This document shows, piece after piece, positions 18,942 to 27,676 of a stretch of DNA of 64,000 nucleotides. The notes beneath the pieces were generated by a model. That model was not told the DNA's origin and ran no database searches. It saw only the letters and a list, made by a program, of their open reading frames with translations. The DNA is from Radiobacillus kanasensis. GTDB taxonomy: Bacteria > Bacillota > Bacilli > Bacillales > Amphibacillaceae. The stretch is taken from assembly GCF_021049245.1 (NCBI RefSeq), contig NZ_CP088020.1, positions 750,001-814,000 on the forward strand, in the 5' to 3' direction. The number at the start of each line of letters is the position of its first letter. The first letter of the stretch is position 1. The position numbers and the translations under genes are program-made.

Positions 18942-19938
18942 GATTTCGAAACGTCAGCATCACACGTGTTCCTTCACCCGTTTCAGAGGTAACCTGAATC
19001 GTGTGACCCAACGATTCACATACTTCCTTTGCTAGAAATAATCCCATCCCAGTTGATTCCCTAAATGTCCGTCCATTTTGCCCGGTGAAAAAGGGATCAA
19101 ACACGCGTGGCAGATCCTGTTTCGGAATCCCAACACCTTCATCGGTAATCGTCAAATACAGTTCTGACCCGTCCATCTTTGCTTCATAGCGTACTTTCGT
19201 ATCGGTTTGCGTAGCGTATTTAATCGCATTGGCGGTTATCTGATTGAGCACAAAGCTGATCCATTTTCGATCGGTATAAACAACATAATCTTCCTTGATT
19301 TGCACATCCGGATAGGTATGGTTGCGGATAAAGCTCGATTTAAAATCCTGAATATGTTCCATAACAAGCTGTCGTAACGAAAACTTCTCTACATGGAAGT
19401 CTCGGTCAAATTGCTGTAAGCGTGATTGATAAAGGACGAGCTCTAATCCACGCTCCAGCTTGTCCAATTCTTCTGCCATGCTTTCAGAAGTCGAAGCTGG
19501 AAGGGAAGCACGATCCTTTTGTAAGGTCAAGTTCATCACGGAAATCGGTGTTTTCATTTGATGCACCCATTGTTGAATAAAGGTAAGCTCTCGATTTTTC
19601 CGGACGTCATGTTTTTCTAATTCCGTTTGGTAGGATTCGTATTGCTTTTCATAGTGATTCTTTAAACGACGCAGTAGCTCATTTGGGGGCTCAGGTAGCC
19701 AAGCATGCTCGTCGGAGCCCTTCATTTCCTCTATATAGTACACACGAAACTTCCGGTAACGGATAACTAAATATACGATTAAAAAACAAGTAGGCAGAAT
19801 AATCAAATAGAGCAACGTGCCCGCATTCATCGGTTGATTAACATTCAAGGAATACAGCTGTGCGACGAAAATAACGAGAATCAGCTGGGAATAGAAAAAA
19901 AGAATAAACGGAACTTGATCTTTCAGATAAGCCTTCAT
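18928..19938 (-). CDS. BceS-like sensor histidine kinase
   Basis: An intramembrane-sensing kinase of 336 aa. Two helices near the N-terminus (FFYSQLILVIFVAQLYSL and TLLYLIILPTCFLIVYLVI) are joined by only a few residues, so it has no outside sensor domain. The H box is QWVHQMKTPISVMNLT and the ATPase domain includes VLNQITANAIKYA and GVGIPKQDLPRVFDPFF. Such kinases read the activity of the partner BceAB transporter. The start overlaps the regulator stop by 4 nt. Confidence 0.93.
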   Translation of the reverse strand: MKAYLKDQVPFILFFYSQLILVIFVAQLYSLNVNQPMNAGTLLYLIILPTCFLIVYLVIRYRKFRVYYIEEMKGSDEHAWLPEPPNELLRRLKNHYEKQYESYQTELEKHDVRKNRELTFIQQWVHQMKTPISVMNLTLQKDRASLPASTSESMAEELDKLERGLELVLYQSRLQQFDRDFHVEKFSLRQLVMEHIQDFKSSFIRNHTYPDVQIKEDYVVYTDRKWISFVLNQITANAIKYATQTDTKVRYEAKMDGSELYLTITDEGVGIPKQDLPRVFDPFFTGQNGRTFRESTGMGLFLAKEVCESLGHTIQVTSETGEGTRVMLTFRNLTTM

Positions 19939-20636
19939 GATTCCGAGCTCCAGTCAGCCACAAATTTATAGCCAGCTCCTCTTACCGTTTGAATCGCATC
20001 GACGCGAGAGAGCTCCTCAAGCTTTTTCCGTAACCGTGTTACGTTGACACTTAATGTGTTGTCATCCACAAAGTTTTGGTCATCCCATAAAATTTCAAGC
20101 AAATGATTGCGATGGAGAACCTGGTTTTCGTTTTGCATAAATTCTTTCAGCAAAAGAAATTCCTTTTTAGAAAGAGGAATACACATGTCATTGTATTCCA
20201 TTTCCATCGCATCGATATGTAAGATAAGTCCTAATCGTTCTATGTAATTGGTGTTTTGCTCAACAGCATATTCCCCGTACACGCGCCGCATAAGACTTTT
20301 TACCTTCGCCAAAACGACTTCGAATTCAAATGGCTTGGTGATGTAATCATCGCCGCCGTTTTCAATTGCCATCACTTGATCCATCCCACTGTCTCGAGCG
20401 GAGATAAATATAATGGGACATTTAGAAACGGTTCGGATTTTCCGACACCAGTAAAATCCATCAAAGCGAGGGAGGTTTATATCAAGTAGGACAAGCTCTG
20501 GCTGAAACGCTTCGAACTCTTCCAGGATGGCATTAAAGTCCTGTGCTATTTGTAGTTCATAATCGTATCTTTCAAGATACTCCCGCAACAATTCGGCGAT
20601 TTTAGGATCATCTTCTACTAAATAAATCCTGCTCAT
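19935..20636 (-). CDS. BceR-like response regulator
   Basis: OmpR-family regulator of 233 aa. The receiver has the acidic pair VEDDPK, the phosphoacceptor in LVLLDINLPRFDGF and the lysine in DDYITKPFEF. The C-terminal winged helix includes DENTLSVN-like NTLSVNVTRLRKKLEEL and TVRGAGYKF. It leads the operon with the kinase. It is expected to bind the TTACA-N4-TGTAA box before the ABC genes. A paralogue lies at 51280. Confidence 0.94.
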   Translation of the reverse strand: MSRIYLVEDDPKIAELLREYLERYDYELQIAQDFNAILEEFEAFQPELVLLDINLPRFDGFYWCRKIRTVSKCPIIFISARDSGMDQVMAIENGGDDYITKPFEFEVVLAKVKSLMRRVYGEYAVEQNTNYIERLGLILHIDAMEMEYNDMCIPLSKKEFLLLKEFMQNENQVLHRNHLLEILWDDQNFVDDNTLSVNVTRLRKKLEELSRVDAIQTVRGAGYKFVADWSSES

Positions 20637-20723
20637 TTGTCATCACCTTTTTTTGTTTATCGTAACCTAATAGAGAGGAAAAAGAAACAAGCTATCGGCA
20701 AATAGTGAGAGGGTGGTCGAAAC

Positions 20724-21137
20724 GTGATCGTAACAACATTCATCATCATCGCAACGATTTTGTTCATGACAATCAGTCTGTATACTTTTTTGCATTTTCA
20801 TCCAAAGGGATACTTTTCGATGGAGATTTTTTATACACTTGCAGTGGTTTACCTATCTGTCCTAGTGAGTTTCGCGATTATGTACTTCGCGTTGTCATTT
20901 AATGGCGTCATTTTGGTGGAGGGAGGTAGTTTAAGAGAAATCGGTGTGCTCGAGTCGCTGGCTCATTCTCTTTATTTTAGTGGGGTTACCTTACTTACAG
21001 TAGGGTATGGGGATATTACACCGATTGGTTTCGGACGGGTCCTTGCTCTGTTGGAAGCACTGATTGGCTACATATTGCCTGCTGCTTTTTTTCTGAGAGT
21101 GTATCAGCACCACTCAACTAGGAAGGAAGACAGTTAA
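20724..21137 (+). CDS. Two-helix potassium channel family protein
   Basis: A 137-residue ion channel. Two hydrophobic segments near the N-terminus are followed by a pore loop with the K+ selectivity filter TLLTVGYGDITPIGFGR and a last helix. This is the Ion_trans_2 type. It has no RCK/TrkA-N regulatory domain. It starts at GTG 20724 after a GAGGGTGG stretch and is divergent from the Bce regulatory pair. It likely conducts K+ across the plasma membrane. Confidence 0.88.
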   Translation: MIVTTFIIIATILFMTISLYTFLHFHPKGYFSMEIFYTLAVVYLSVLVSFAIMYFALSFNGVILVEGGSLREIGVLESLAHSLYFSGVTLLTVGYGDITPIGFGRVLALLEALIGYILPAAFFLRVYQHHSTRKEDS

Positions 21138-21202
21138 GTTGAATGTTCGTGTGCAATTCGTTACTCTTAACGTAAGGACAAGATGATGGAGGGAAGTAAA
21201 TC

Positions 21203-21670
21203 ATGACTGTAGAAGTAGGTAAACAAGCACCAGATTTTCAACTAACATCGAACGAAGGAGAAACAGTAAAGCTTTCAGACTTAAAAGGAAAGCACGTTGT
21301 CTTATATTTTTATCCAAAGGATGATACTCCGGGATGTACAACAGAGGCTTGTGATTTCCGTGATAACCATGAAAGTTTTAAAGAATTAGATGCGGTAATC
21401 TTAGGTGTAAGCCCAGATTCCGAAGCAAGCCACCAAAAGTTTCAAGAAAAACACGATCTTCCATTCCAACTGTTAGTCGATGAAGACCATAAGGTTGCCG
21501 AAGACTATGGCGTTTGGAAGCTGAAAAAGAACTTCGGAAAAGAATACATGGGCATCGAACGCTCCACGTTCATCATCGACAAAGAAGGTGTTCTTCAAAA
21601 AGAATACCGTAAAGTAAAAGTCGATGGTCATGTGAAGGATGCGCTGGAGTTTATTAAAGAGAATCTATAA
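21203..21670 (+). CDS. bcp: Thioredoxin-dependent thiol peroxidase (BCP)
   Basis: Atypical 2-Cys or 1-Cys peroxiredoxin (155 aa) that reduces peroxides using thioredoxin. The active motif FYPKDDTPGCTTEACDFRD holds the peroxidatic Cys near residue 45 and the possible resolving Cys five residues later. The partner residues in the PxxxT/S-C context are present. The ATG follows GGAGGGAAG. Its neighbourhood upstream of perR matches Bacillus ygaF. Confidence 0.95.
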   Translation: MTVEVGKQAPDFQLTSNEGETVKLSDLKGKHVVLYFYPKDDTPGCTTEACDFRDNHESFKELDAVILGVSPDSEASHQKFQEKHDLPFQLLVDEDHKVAEDYGVWKLKKNFGKEYMGIERSTFIIDKEGVLQKEYRKVKVDGHVKDALEFIKENL

Positions 21671-21684
21671 GAAATGTGGCGGGT

Positions 21685-21722
21685 AGCATACCATGACCTT
21701 TGGGTTTTGGTATGCTATTTTT
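21685..21722 (+). terminator. Terminator after bcp
   Basis: AGCATACCA ... TGGTATGCT stem followed by ATTTTTAT, 15 bp after the bcp stop. Confidence 0.85.
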
Positions 21723-21941
21723 ATGATTTTTCGGATACGGAGAGCGGGAATCGTTGAATTATTCCAGCAGTAGGTCTCTTAATTAAACGTTTGATTAAAC
21801 TTTTTGAAACCTTGATGAGTGGTGGTTAAAGGATAGCAAATACCTCCTTTTGGTTTTATGGGAATTCTGTTCAAGGTTAGAAAATGGAGTTGACGTCTAG
21901 GGAGAATTATGTCCAATAGTCAAATAAAATGTAAAAATATG

Positions 21942-21969
21942 TCGACAAATTGTATGAATTTGGTATAAT
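21942..21969 (+). promoter_or_regulatory. Sigma-A promoter of the riboswitch transcript
   Basis: TCGACA and TATAAT are separated by 16 bp, with the riboswitch starting about 20 bp downstream. Confidence 0.6.
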
Positions 21970-21989
21970 GATAGCGAGATAAGGCGTGA

Positions 21990-22076
21990 ACGATAAAGGC
22001 AAACTTATTGAAAGATAAGGACGCAAAGCTTAGGACCTAAGGCAGTCGATGCTATGGTAGCCTAGCCGCCGAACTA
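21990..22076 (+). ncRNA. Cyclic di-GMP-I riboswitch (GEMM-I)
   Basis: Contains the conserved GEMM-I blocks in order: AAAGGCAAAC, a P2 arm CTTAT-TGAAAG-ATAAG with a GNRA-type loop, GGACGCAAAGCTTAGG, ACCTAAGGCAG, and CTATGGTAGCCTAGCCGCCG. A strong terminator follows at 22094, so it most likely controls transcription elongation into the EAL phosphodiesterase gene. Effector identity is from the known class. Confidence 0.93.
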
Positions 22077-22093
22077 GCAGACCTTTATTTTTT

Positions 22094-22129
22094 AGGTGTG
22101 TTCCGATTCGACGGACAGACCTTTTTTTT
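22094..22129 (+). terminator. Riboswitch expression-platform terminator
   Basis: AGGTGTGTTCCG ... CGGACAGACCT stem with a run of eight T. It lies between the aptamer and the coding start. It also shows that the long open frame from 22096 is not all translated. Confidence 0.85.
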
Positions 22130-22155
22130 ATGGAAACAGTAAGGGAGGGAGAAAT

Positions 22156-22872
22156 TTGCCACTAAGGAAGCTACTAACAGAAAAGACTTATTACCATCAC
22201 TTTCAACCTATCTTCTGCCTAGAGTCTGGTAAAAGAATCGGACATGAGGCTCTAATCAGAGCAGATGAGTTTGAGAGTCCAGAGGCTATTTTCTTGAATG
22301 CAAGAGATGAAAAAAGGCTTTATGAAGTGGATTCAGGGTCCATTCACAAAGCCATTCAAACCTACGTGGAGGTAGGGTTTGCGCGAAAAGAAGAATATTT
22401 GTTTCTAAATGTTTTCCCATCAACCATTTTACATTCAAATTTTCAAACTTTTCTAGATGAAATTATGAAGGAAAACGGCTTAGATAGTCAACTTGTAATT
22501 TTTGAGATTTCAGAAACCGAATATGTTGAAAATCTTGAAAAACTAAGTGATAAGATAGCGGATATAAAAGAATTAGGTTTTAAATTTGCTGTTGATGATG
22601 TAGGTAAGGGATATTCTAATTTACCCTCTATCATAGAATTAAAACCTGATTACATTAAATTAGATCAATATTTTTCGAAGAATATTCAATCATCGTTAGA
22701 GAAACAGAAAATGGTTTCTTATTTCATTACCTACTGTAAAGAGTTAAACATTCAACTTGTATTAGAAGGGCTAGAAACGACATCAGAGGTTGACACCGCG
22801 ATAACACTTGGGATTCCACTTGGACAAGGATTTGTATTAGGCAAACCGAAGCGAGCGAAAGAAGTGGTATGA
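22156..22872 (+). CDS. EAL domain c-di-GMP phosphodiesterase
   Basis: A stand-alone EAL domain of about 238 aa that degrades c-di-GMP to pGpG. Catalytic features are present: GHEALIRA, FLNVFPSTI, FEISETEY, FAVDDVGKGYSNL, PDYIKLD, LEGLET and GQGFVLGKP. The start is taken as TTG 22156 because GGGAGGGAG lies 5 nt before it and the riboswitch terminator occupies the open frame upstream. There is no GGDEF or sensor domain. A PilZ gene follows at once. The riboswitch would link enzyme supply to the level of its own substrate. Confidence 0.93.
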   Translation: MPLRKLLTEKTYYHHFQPIFCLESGKRIGHEALIRADEFESPEAIFLNARDEKRLYEVDSGSIHKAIQTYVEVGFARKEEYLFLNVFPSTILHSNFQTFLDEIMKENGLDSQLVIFEISETEYVENLEKLSDKIADIKELGFKFAVDDVGKGYSNLPSIIELKPDYIKLDQYFSKNIQSSLEKQKMVSYFITYCKELNIQLVLEGLETTSEVDTAITLGIPLGQGFVLGKPKRAKEVV

Positions 22873-22915
22873 GATTTATCAGTTAATCGCAGTTTTTATA
22901 TTAATTCAATCAGCT

Positions 22916-23422
22916 GTGATCCTGTTCCTTTTTATACTGCTTCTTAAAAGCCAACAAAAACTTTCCAAATATTCATCTGAGAACTCTCTTCCTAAGAAGG
23001 AAAACCAAGAAATGGATTATCCACCCTTAAACAAGTTGAATGAACGAGAAAATTTTCGGATTGAATTATGGGATAAAGTCTGTGAGGTCCACTTTTTAGA
23101 CTTTGATAACGGGCAATTATCGAGCTTGAAGTATAAAAACTTCGATGCCAGCCTAGACAATATAAGTCTAGGTGGGTTGAAATTTGTATGCGCATACAAT
23201 TTGCCGGTTAATCGGGATATTATTGTAGAGATACGATTTACAATCAAACAAAATTATTTTTCATTAAAAGGGGAGATTCTTAGAAAGGAAGAGCATAAAG
23301 GAAAAGAAGTGGAATCGATCAGGTATGGAGTGAAATTCCTGGAGCTCTCTGCAGAAGATAAAGAACGACTCCACTTTGTTTTAAATCAATTGATGTTAGA
23401 GAAAAAAGATTCGGCCGGGTAA
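22916..23422 (+). CDS. PilZ domain protein with N-terminal membrane segment
   Basis: A PilZ c-di-GMP receptor. The arginine motif is NERENFRIEL (RxxxR) and the second motif DNISLGGLKF (D/NxSxxG). The C-terminal GVKFLELSAEDKERL is also typical. GTG 22916 leaves a short hydrophobic start, but codons upstream in the same frame (LIAVFILIQSAV) would complete a membrane helix, so the true start may be a rare codon nearer the EAL stop. It is co-transcribed with the EAL gene. Downstream effector target unknown. Confidence 0.85.
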   Translation: MILFLFILLLKSQQKLSKYSSENSLPKKENQEMDYPPLNKLNERENFRIELWDKVCEVHFLDFDNGQLSSLKYKNFDASLDNISLGGLKFVCAYNLPVNRDIIVEIRFTIKQNYFSLKGEILRKEEHKGKEVESIRYGVKFLELSAEDKERLHFVLNQLMLEKKDSAG

Positions 23423-23438
23423 GTGAAACCCTATTGGG

Positions 23439-23471
23439 AGACTGGACAAGCTTGATTGCCCAGTCTTTTTC
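23439..23471 (+). terminator. Terminator of EAL-PilZ operon
   Basis: AGACTGG ... CCAGTCT stem followed by TTTTTC, directly after the PilZ gene. Confidence 0.85.
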
Positions 23472-23590
23472 TTTCCTTCATGAGAAGTAGCATCTTTCCG
23501 CCTCCAGACTGAAATTCTCACCGAAAAAAGGAAATCAGGATATCCTCCCCGAATCCAAGTATAGATAGAATGAAAGGGAGGAATTTGAAA

Positions 23591-24700
23591 ATGAAGGATC
23601 CACGTTTAGCGACATTAGCGAAGGTACTAGTTAACCATTCCATTTCTGTTCAAGAAGGAGAAAAGGTACAGATTGTCGGTACGACGAATGCGAAACCTCT
23701 TATGAAAGAAGTCATTAACGCCGTGTATGAAGCGAAAGCTATTCCATTTGTGGAATTGGCTGACGATGAGCTTCGTGTATTAGAAGTGAAGCAAGCACCT
23801 GCGGAGAAGTTTCAACTTCGTAATAAGTGGGCGTTAGAACAATACAAGGATTTAGACGCATTCATTCAAATCATCGGAGAAGAGAACGATGCCGAAATGA
23901 GTGAAGTACCTGCAGCCCAGTGGCAAATGGGGAGAAGTCACCTGAAGGAATCGCACGACTATTTAATTGATCAGAAAAAATGGGTGTTATTAAACTACCC
24001 AACTAAAGCTGCTGCACAAAAAGCACGCATGGGCTATGACACATATTTTGATTACTTAATCGATGTTTGCTCGGTGGATTATAAGAAGATGGAAGAAGCG
24101 CAACGTCCGTTGAAAGAACTCATGGACAAAACCGATAAAGTTCGAATAACCGCAAAGGATACCGATTTATCCTTCTCAATCAAAGGGATTCCGGCTGTCA
24201 TGTGTGCAGGGGAAAGAAACATTCCCGATGGAGAAGTGTACACAGCACCAGTGAAGGACAGTGTCAATGGAACGATTACATATAACACGCCTTGTCCGTA
24301 CCAAGGTTTTACGTTTCATGATGTATCGCTAACGTTTGAAAACGGAAAAATCGTCAAAGCGACAGCGGACAATACGGAGGAATTGAACAAAATCCTTGAT
24401 ACTGATGAAGGAGCTCGCTACATTGGAGAGTTCGCTCTAGGATTAAACCCGTTGATCACCGAGCCAATGGGAGATATCTTGTTTGATGAAAAAATTACGG
24501 GAAGTCTTCACTTCACACCAGGGGAAGCGTATGATGAGGCGCCGAACGGAAATGAATCCTCTGTGCACTGGGATATGGTACTAATCCAACGTCCAGAGTA
24601 CGGTGGGGGAGAAATTTACTTTGATGATGTGTTAATCCGCAAAGACGGCTTGTTCGTCATCGACGAGTTAAAAGGCCTAAATCCAACAAATTTGAAGTAA
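23591..24700 (+). CDS. Aminopeptidase, peptidase M29 family
   Basis: A 369-residue metalloaminopeptidase of the thermophilic (AmpS/AmpT) M29 family. Probable metal ligands are Glu in GERNIPDGEVYTAP, Glu in IGEFALGLNP, His in GSLHFTPGEAY, and His and Asp in ESSVHWDMVL. The N-terminus DPRLATLAKVLVNHSI is typical. ATG 23591 follows GGGAGG with 9-nt spacing; TTG 23585 and ATG 23570 are less likely. It is a single-gene unit closed by a terminator. It likely serves cytosolic peptide turnover. Confidence 0.93.
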   Translation: MKDPRLATLAKVLVNHSISVQEGEKVQIVGTTNAKPLMKEVINAVYEAKAIPFVELADDELRVLEVKQAPAEKFQLRNKWALEQYKDLDAFIQIIGEENDAEMSEVPAAQWQMGRSHLKESHDYLIDQKKWVLLNYPTKAAAQKARMGYDTYFDYLIDVCSVDYKKMEEAQRPLKELMDKTDKVRITAKDTDLSFSIKGIPAVMCAGERNIPDGEVYTAPVKDSVNGTITYNTPCPYQGFTFHDVSLTFENGKIVKATADNTEELNKILDTDEGARYIGEFALGLNPLITEPMGDILFDEKITGSLHFTPGEAYDEAPNGNESSVHWDMVLIQRPEYGGGEIYFDDVLIRKDGLFVIDELKGLNPTNLK

Positions 24701-24775
24701 GGTAGGCAAAGCTTCTATACAAGAGTAGCAGGGGAGCATATTGTAAAGTAAGACCTAAAACCTCCCTTTTACGCG

Positions 24776-24805
24776 AGCACAAGGACCAGTTCCTTGTGCT
24801 TTTTT
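24776..24805 (+). terminator. Terminator after M29 peptidase gene
   Basis: AGCACAAGGA-CCAG-TTCCTTGTGCT followed by a T run. Confidence 0.88.
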
Positions 24806-24862
24806 CCTTTCTTGAAAACGGGTATGATAAAGGAAAGAGACAATCTGGGAGGAGAACATGAC

Positions 24863-25813
24863 ATGAACGTATTATCGACAGCGAAATTACCGGAGTACCT
24901 AAAGGATGAGCTTGTACATACATATCCTTCACTAGAATTTTCCTTTAAAAAGTCCATGGAGGAAGCACTCCCACATTTGGACCATGCAGAAATTTTATTA
25001 ACATACGGCGAAGATTTAAATGAAGACCTGATCGATCAAGCAAAAGCATTAAAATGGATTATGGTGTTGTCTGCAGGGATGGATGAAATGCCATTCCAAC
25101 GGATTAAAGAACGGAACATTCTCGTAACCAATTCACGAGGCATCCACCAAATCCCGATGGCCGAGTATGCCATTTCGATGCTTTTACAAGTTTCACGCCA
25201 AGCGAAAACCCTCTTAGAAAATCAAAATAATCACGTGTGGGATCGCCGAGTTCCGATGACTGAAATTAGTGGAAGTACAATGACTATTGTTGGATCTGGT
25301 GCGATTGGACAAGAGCTTGCTCGTTTAGCCAAAGCATTTCGAATGAAGACGATTGGCGTTTCCAGGAGTGGACAAGCGAAGGAATATTTTGATGTGGTGT
25401 ATCCTTCTAGTCAGATAGAAAAAGCATTGCCAGAAGCGGATTTTGTCGTTTCCATTTTACCGAGTACAGAAGAGACGCATTCCTTCTATAAGAAAGAGCA
25501 CTTCCAAGTGATGAAGGATTCTGCTGTCTTTTTAAATATGGGGCGAGGCGATGTCGTGAAAAGTGAAGTATTGCTTGAGGCGTTGAACAACGAAGAAATG
25601 GCCCATGCCATCCTAGACGTAACCGATCCAGAGCCATTACCGAAAGAGCATTCGCTTTGGGATCATAAGAACGTCACCATTACCCCACACCTTTCGGGTC
25701 AATCGGTGCACTATTTACCGAGAGCGATTGACATATTTAAAACAAACTTAGACGTCTACTTACATGGAAAAGACACGTACGAAAATAAAATTGATCTAGA
25801 TAAGGGGTATTAA
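24863..25813 (+). CDS. D-2-hydroxyacid dehydrogenase
   Basis: An NAD(P)-dependent oxidoreductase of 316 aa in the D-isomer-specific 2-hydroxyacid dehydrogenase family. The Rossmann loop is VGSGAIGQELARLAKAFRMK near residue 145. The catalytic Arg lies in LNMGRGDVV, Glu in TDPEPLPKEHSLW and His in TITPHLSGQS. ATG 24863 lies 8 nt after GGGAGGAG; an upstream ATG at 24794 lies in the terminator region and is rejected. It ends 2 nt before the next gene, so both are in one operon. Substrate uncertain. Confidence 0.92.
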   Translation: MNVLSTAKLPEYLKDELVHTYPSLEFSFKKSMEEALPHLDHAEILLTYGEDLNEDLIDQAKALKWIMVLSAGMDEMPFQRIKERNILVTNSRGIHQIPMAEYAISMLLQVSRQAKTLLENQNNHVWDRRVPMTEISGSTMTIVGSGAIGQELARLAKAFRMKTIGVSRSGQAKEYFDVVYPSSQIEKALPEADFVVSILPSTEETHSFYKKEHFQVMKDSAVFLNMGRGDVVKSEVLLEALNNEEMAHAILDVTDPEPLPKEHSLWDHKNVTITPHLSGQSVHYLPRAIDIFKTNLDVYLHGKDTYENKIDLDKGY

Positions 25814-25815
25814 GA

Positions 25816-26370
25816 ATGAGGATTTATACACGATCTGGAGATAAAGGAACAACTTCGCTTGTTTACGGGACGCGGGTTGCGAAAAATGATATTCGAGTTG
25901 AAGCGTATGGTACTTGTGATGAAGCGAATTCCTTAATTGGAGTAGCGATCAGTCACATGCAAGCGGAAGAATTTGACGGGAAGTGTAAGTTTATCAAAGC
26001 ACTCCAACGAGTACAGACGATTTTGTTCCACGTTGGGTCAGAACTTGCGACCCCAACAGATAAAGAAGTTGCCTGGAAGCTAACACAAGCTCACATTGAC
26101 GAGCTCGAACAACAAATCGATGCTTGGGATGCTTCCTTGCCAGAGTTGAAAAACTTTATTTTGCCATCCGGAACACTCGCATCGACAACCCTGCACACAG
26201 CAAGAACCGTCGTTCGAAGAGCAGAACGCGCCGCGGTGGCGATTGGAGAAGAAGAGAAGCATAGACTGGCGATTTCTTATTTAAATCGTTTATCGGATTT
26301 CCTATTTGTAGCGGCACGATATGTGAATGTGAAAACAGGGGGAACCGAGCTGCCTCTTCAAGTCGATTAG
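25816..26370 (+). CDS. Cob(I)yrinic acid a,c-diamide adenosyltransferase, PduO type
   Basis: A 184-residue PduO-type ATP:corrinoid adenosyltransferase, which makes adenosylcobalamin. The ATP-binding N-terminus is YTRSGDKGTTSLVYG, followed by EAYGTCDEANSLIG, and the helical C-terminal motif includes TARTVVRRAERAAVAI and NRLSDFLFVAARYVN. It starts 2 nt after the dehydrogenase stop. Bacillus YvqK is the likely counterpart. The link with the dehydrogenase gene is only positional. Confidence 0.93.
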   Translation: MRIYTRSGDKGTTSLVYGTRVAKNDIRVEAYGTCDEANSLIGVAISHMQAEEFDGKCKFIKALQRVQTILFHVGSELATPTDKEVAWKLTQAHIDELEQQIDAWDASLPELKNFILPSGTLASTTLHTARTVVRRAERAAVAIGEEEKHRLAISYLNRLSDFLFVAARYVNVKTGGTELPLQVD

Positions 26371-26403
26371 GTATATTTCCTTGGCTTTCTTAATATACTT
26401 TTA

Positions 26404-26450
26404 TTGACAGGATGTTTACTAAGCGGTTACACTAATTGTAAGTATTATAA
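26404..26450 (+). promoter_or_regulatory. perR promoter with PerR box
   Basis: TTGACA (26404-26409), an 18-bp spacer and TACACT form the promoter. TTGTAAGTATTATAA at 26436-26450 matches the Bacillus PerR box TTATAATNATTATAA at 12 of 14 positions and covers the start region. This suggests peroxide-responsive autoregulation. Confidence 0.65.
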
Positions 26451-26565
26451 AGAAAGAATCCGACTAGAATATACTCGAATTAGATATAGGAACGAATCCC
26501 AACTATGATTAAGCAACGATTCCTTAGGTAACTGAAAAAATAATCTGTTATTGAAAGTGAGGTGC

Positions 26566-27015
26566 ATGGCGGTGTCTGAAATGAAATTACAAGATGCAGT
26601 AGACAGATTGAAGAATTCAGGAGTCAGAATCACACCTCAGCGTCATGCGGTTCTTGAATTTCTCTTGAACGCTACGATTCATCCAACAGCAGACGATATT
26701 TACAAAGCATTAGAAGGAAAATTTCCCAACATGAGTGTTGCAACCGTGTATAACAATCTACGCGTTTTTCGAGAAATCGGCCTAGTAAGAGAGTTAACAT
26801 ACGGAGATTCCTCAAGTCGATTTGATTGTAACACGTCCGATCACTATCACATTATCTGTGATGAATGTGGCAAGATTGTCGACTTCCACTATCCAAGCTT
26901 GGATGAAGTAGAATCTTTAGCGGAGAAGGTTACTGGCTTTGATGTCAGTCACCATCGCATGGAAATTTACGGCGTTTGCGCTAACTGTAAAGAAAAATCA
27001 CTCGTTAAGCATTAA
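26566..27015 (+). CDS. perR: Peroxide stress regulator PerR (Fur family)
   Basis: Fur-family metalloregulator of about 149 aa. The DNA-binding domain is [15 protein letters not shown] to [18 protein letters not shown]. The regulatory-metal region contains [20 protein letters not shown] and KIVDFHYP, with the His and Asp ligands of PerR kept. The structural zinc cysteines are CDEC and CANC. Start is ATG 26566 or GTG 26572; both lie after GTGAGGTG. The strong identity of the core with Bacillus PerR and the synteny (bcp, ygzB, ygxA, rrn) support the name. It represses peroxide defence genes until oxidised. Confidence 0.95.
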   Translation: MAVSEMKLQDAVDRLKNSGVRITPQRHAVLEFLLNATIHPTADDIYKALEGKFPNMSVATVYNNLRVFREIGLVRELTYGDSSSRFDCNTSDHYHIICDECGKIVDFHYPSLDEVESLAEKVTGFDVSHHRMEIYGVCANCKEKSLVKH

Positions 27016-27025
27016 TATTTATCAA

Positions 27026-27060
27026 AGCTCCTTATCCACAACTGGATGAAGGGGCTTTTT
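27026..27060 (+). terminator. Terminator after perR
   Basis: AGCTCCTTATCCA-CAAC-TGGATGAAGGGGCT followed by TTTTTA. Confidence 0.88.
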
Positions 27061-27130
27061 ATATGGAATATAATAATGTGTGGTGCATATTATAATAAAA
27101 ATAAAAAAACCTGTCCGGGCTCGGACAGAT

Positions 27131-27505
27131 TTATTTACCCTTTTGTTTTGCTTTTTGATAATCCTTCGAGTTGTACTTCTCATCAAACTCTTTACCTTCA
27201 AGATCCTTATCTAGTGTCAAAGGCTGCTTACAGTGCATACAAGCATCGACGCGGCCAAGAATCTTCGTCGGCTTTTCACAGCTTGGGCAAATAATTTGGA
27301 CAGCCCTAGTGGAAAGCATCCCAATCCAGAAGTACACGACTGTACTAAAGACGATTGCCAATAAACCTAATATGAAGAATAGCAGCATGAGCCACTCTAC
27401 TTTTTTTACTAAAAGTCCGACATACATAATCCCAAATCCGATAAAGATAAGACTTAAGGCGAATGTACGTATTTTATTAATTTTGCTACTATATTGTAAT
27501 GCCAC
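27131..27505 (-). CDS. ygzB: YgzB family membrane protein
   Basis: A 124-residue protein with two membrane helices ([18 protein letters not shown] and [20 protein letters not shown]) and a C-terminal zinc ribbon made by [12 protein letters not shown] and CMHCKQP. It ends in a charged tail. The GTG at 27505 follows AAGGAGG, so the longer open frame is rejected. Convergent with perR, as in Bacillus. Function unknown. Confidence 0.88.
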   Translation of the reverse strand: MALQYSSKINKIRTFALSLIFIGFGIMYVGLLVKKVEWLMLLFFILGLLAIVFSTVVYFWIGMLSTRAVQIICPSCEKPTKILGRVDACMHCKQPLTLDKDLEGKEFDEKYNSKDYQKAKQKGK

Positions 27506-27676
27506 CGGAAACCCTCCTTGTTTCTTCCATAAAGAAGTATAGCATATTCGTTGCCTTATAATCTTGTCTAAACTGTTACACAATCAGGAGAAAAATAAGA
27601 GAAATTTCTGGAATGAAAAAGGAATTCGATTTGTTTTATAGAAATTAAGTTTATCTAATTATTGGGGGATCGTGTC

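Noticed and set aside
22096..22155. In-frame N-terminal extension of the EAL protein
   Set aside because: These codons overlap the riboswitch terminator hairpin. The ribosome site and TTG at 22156 fit better.
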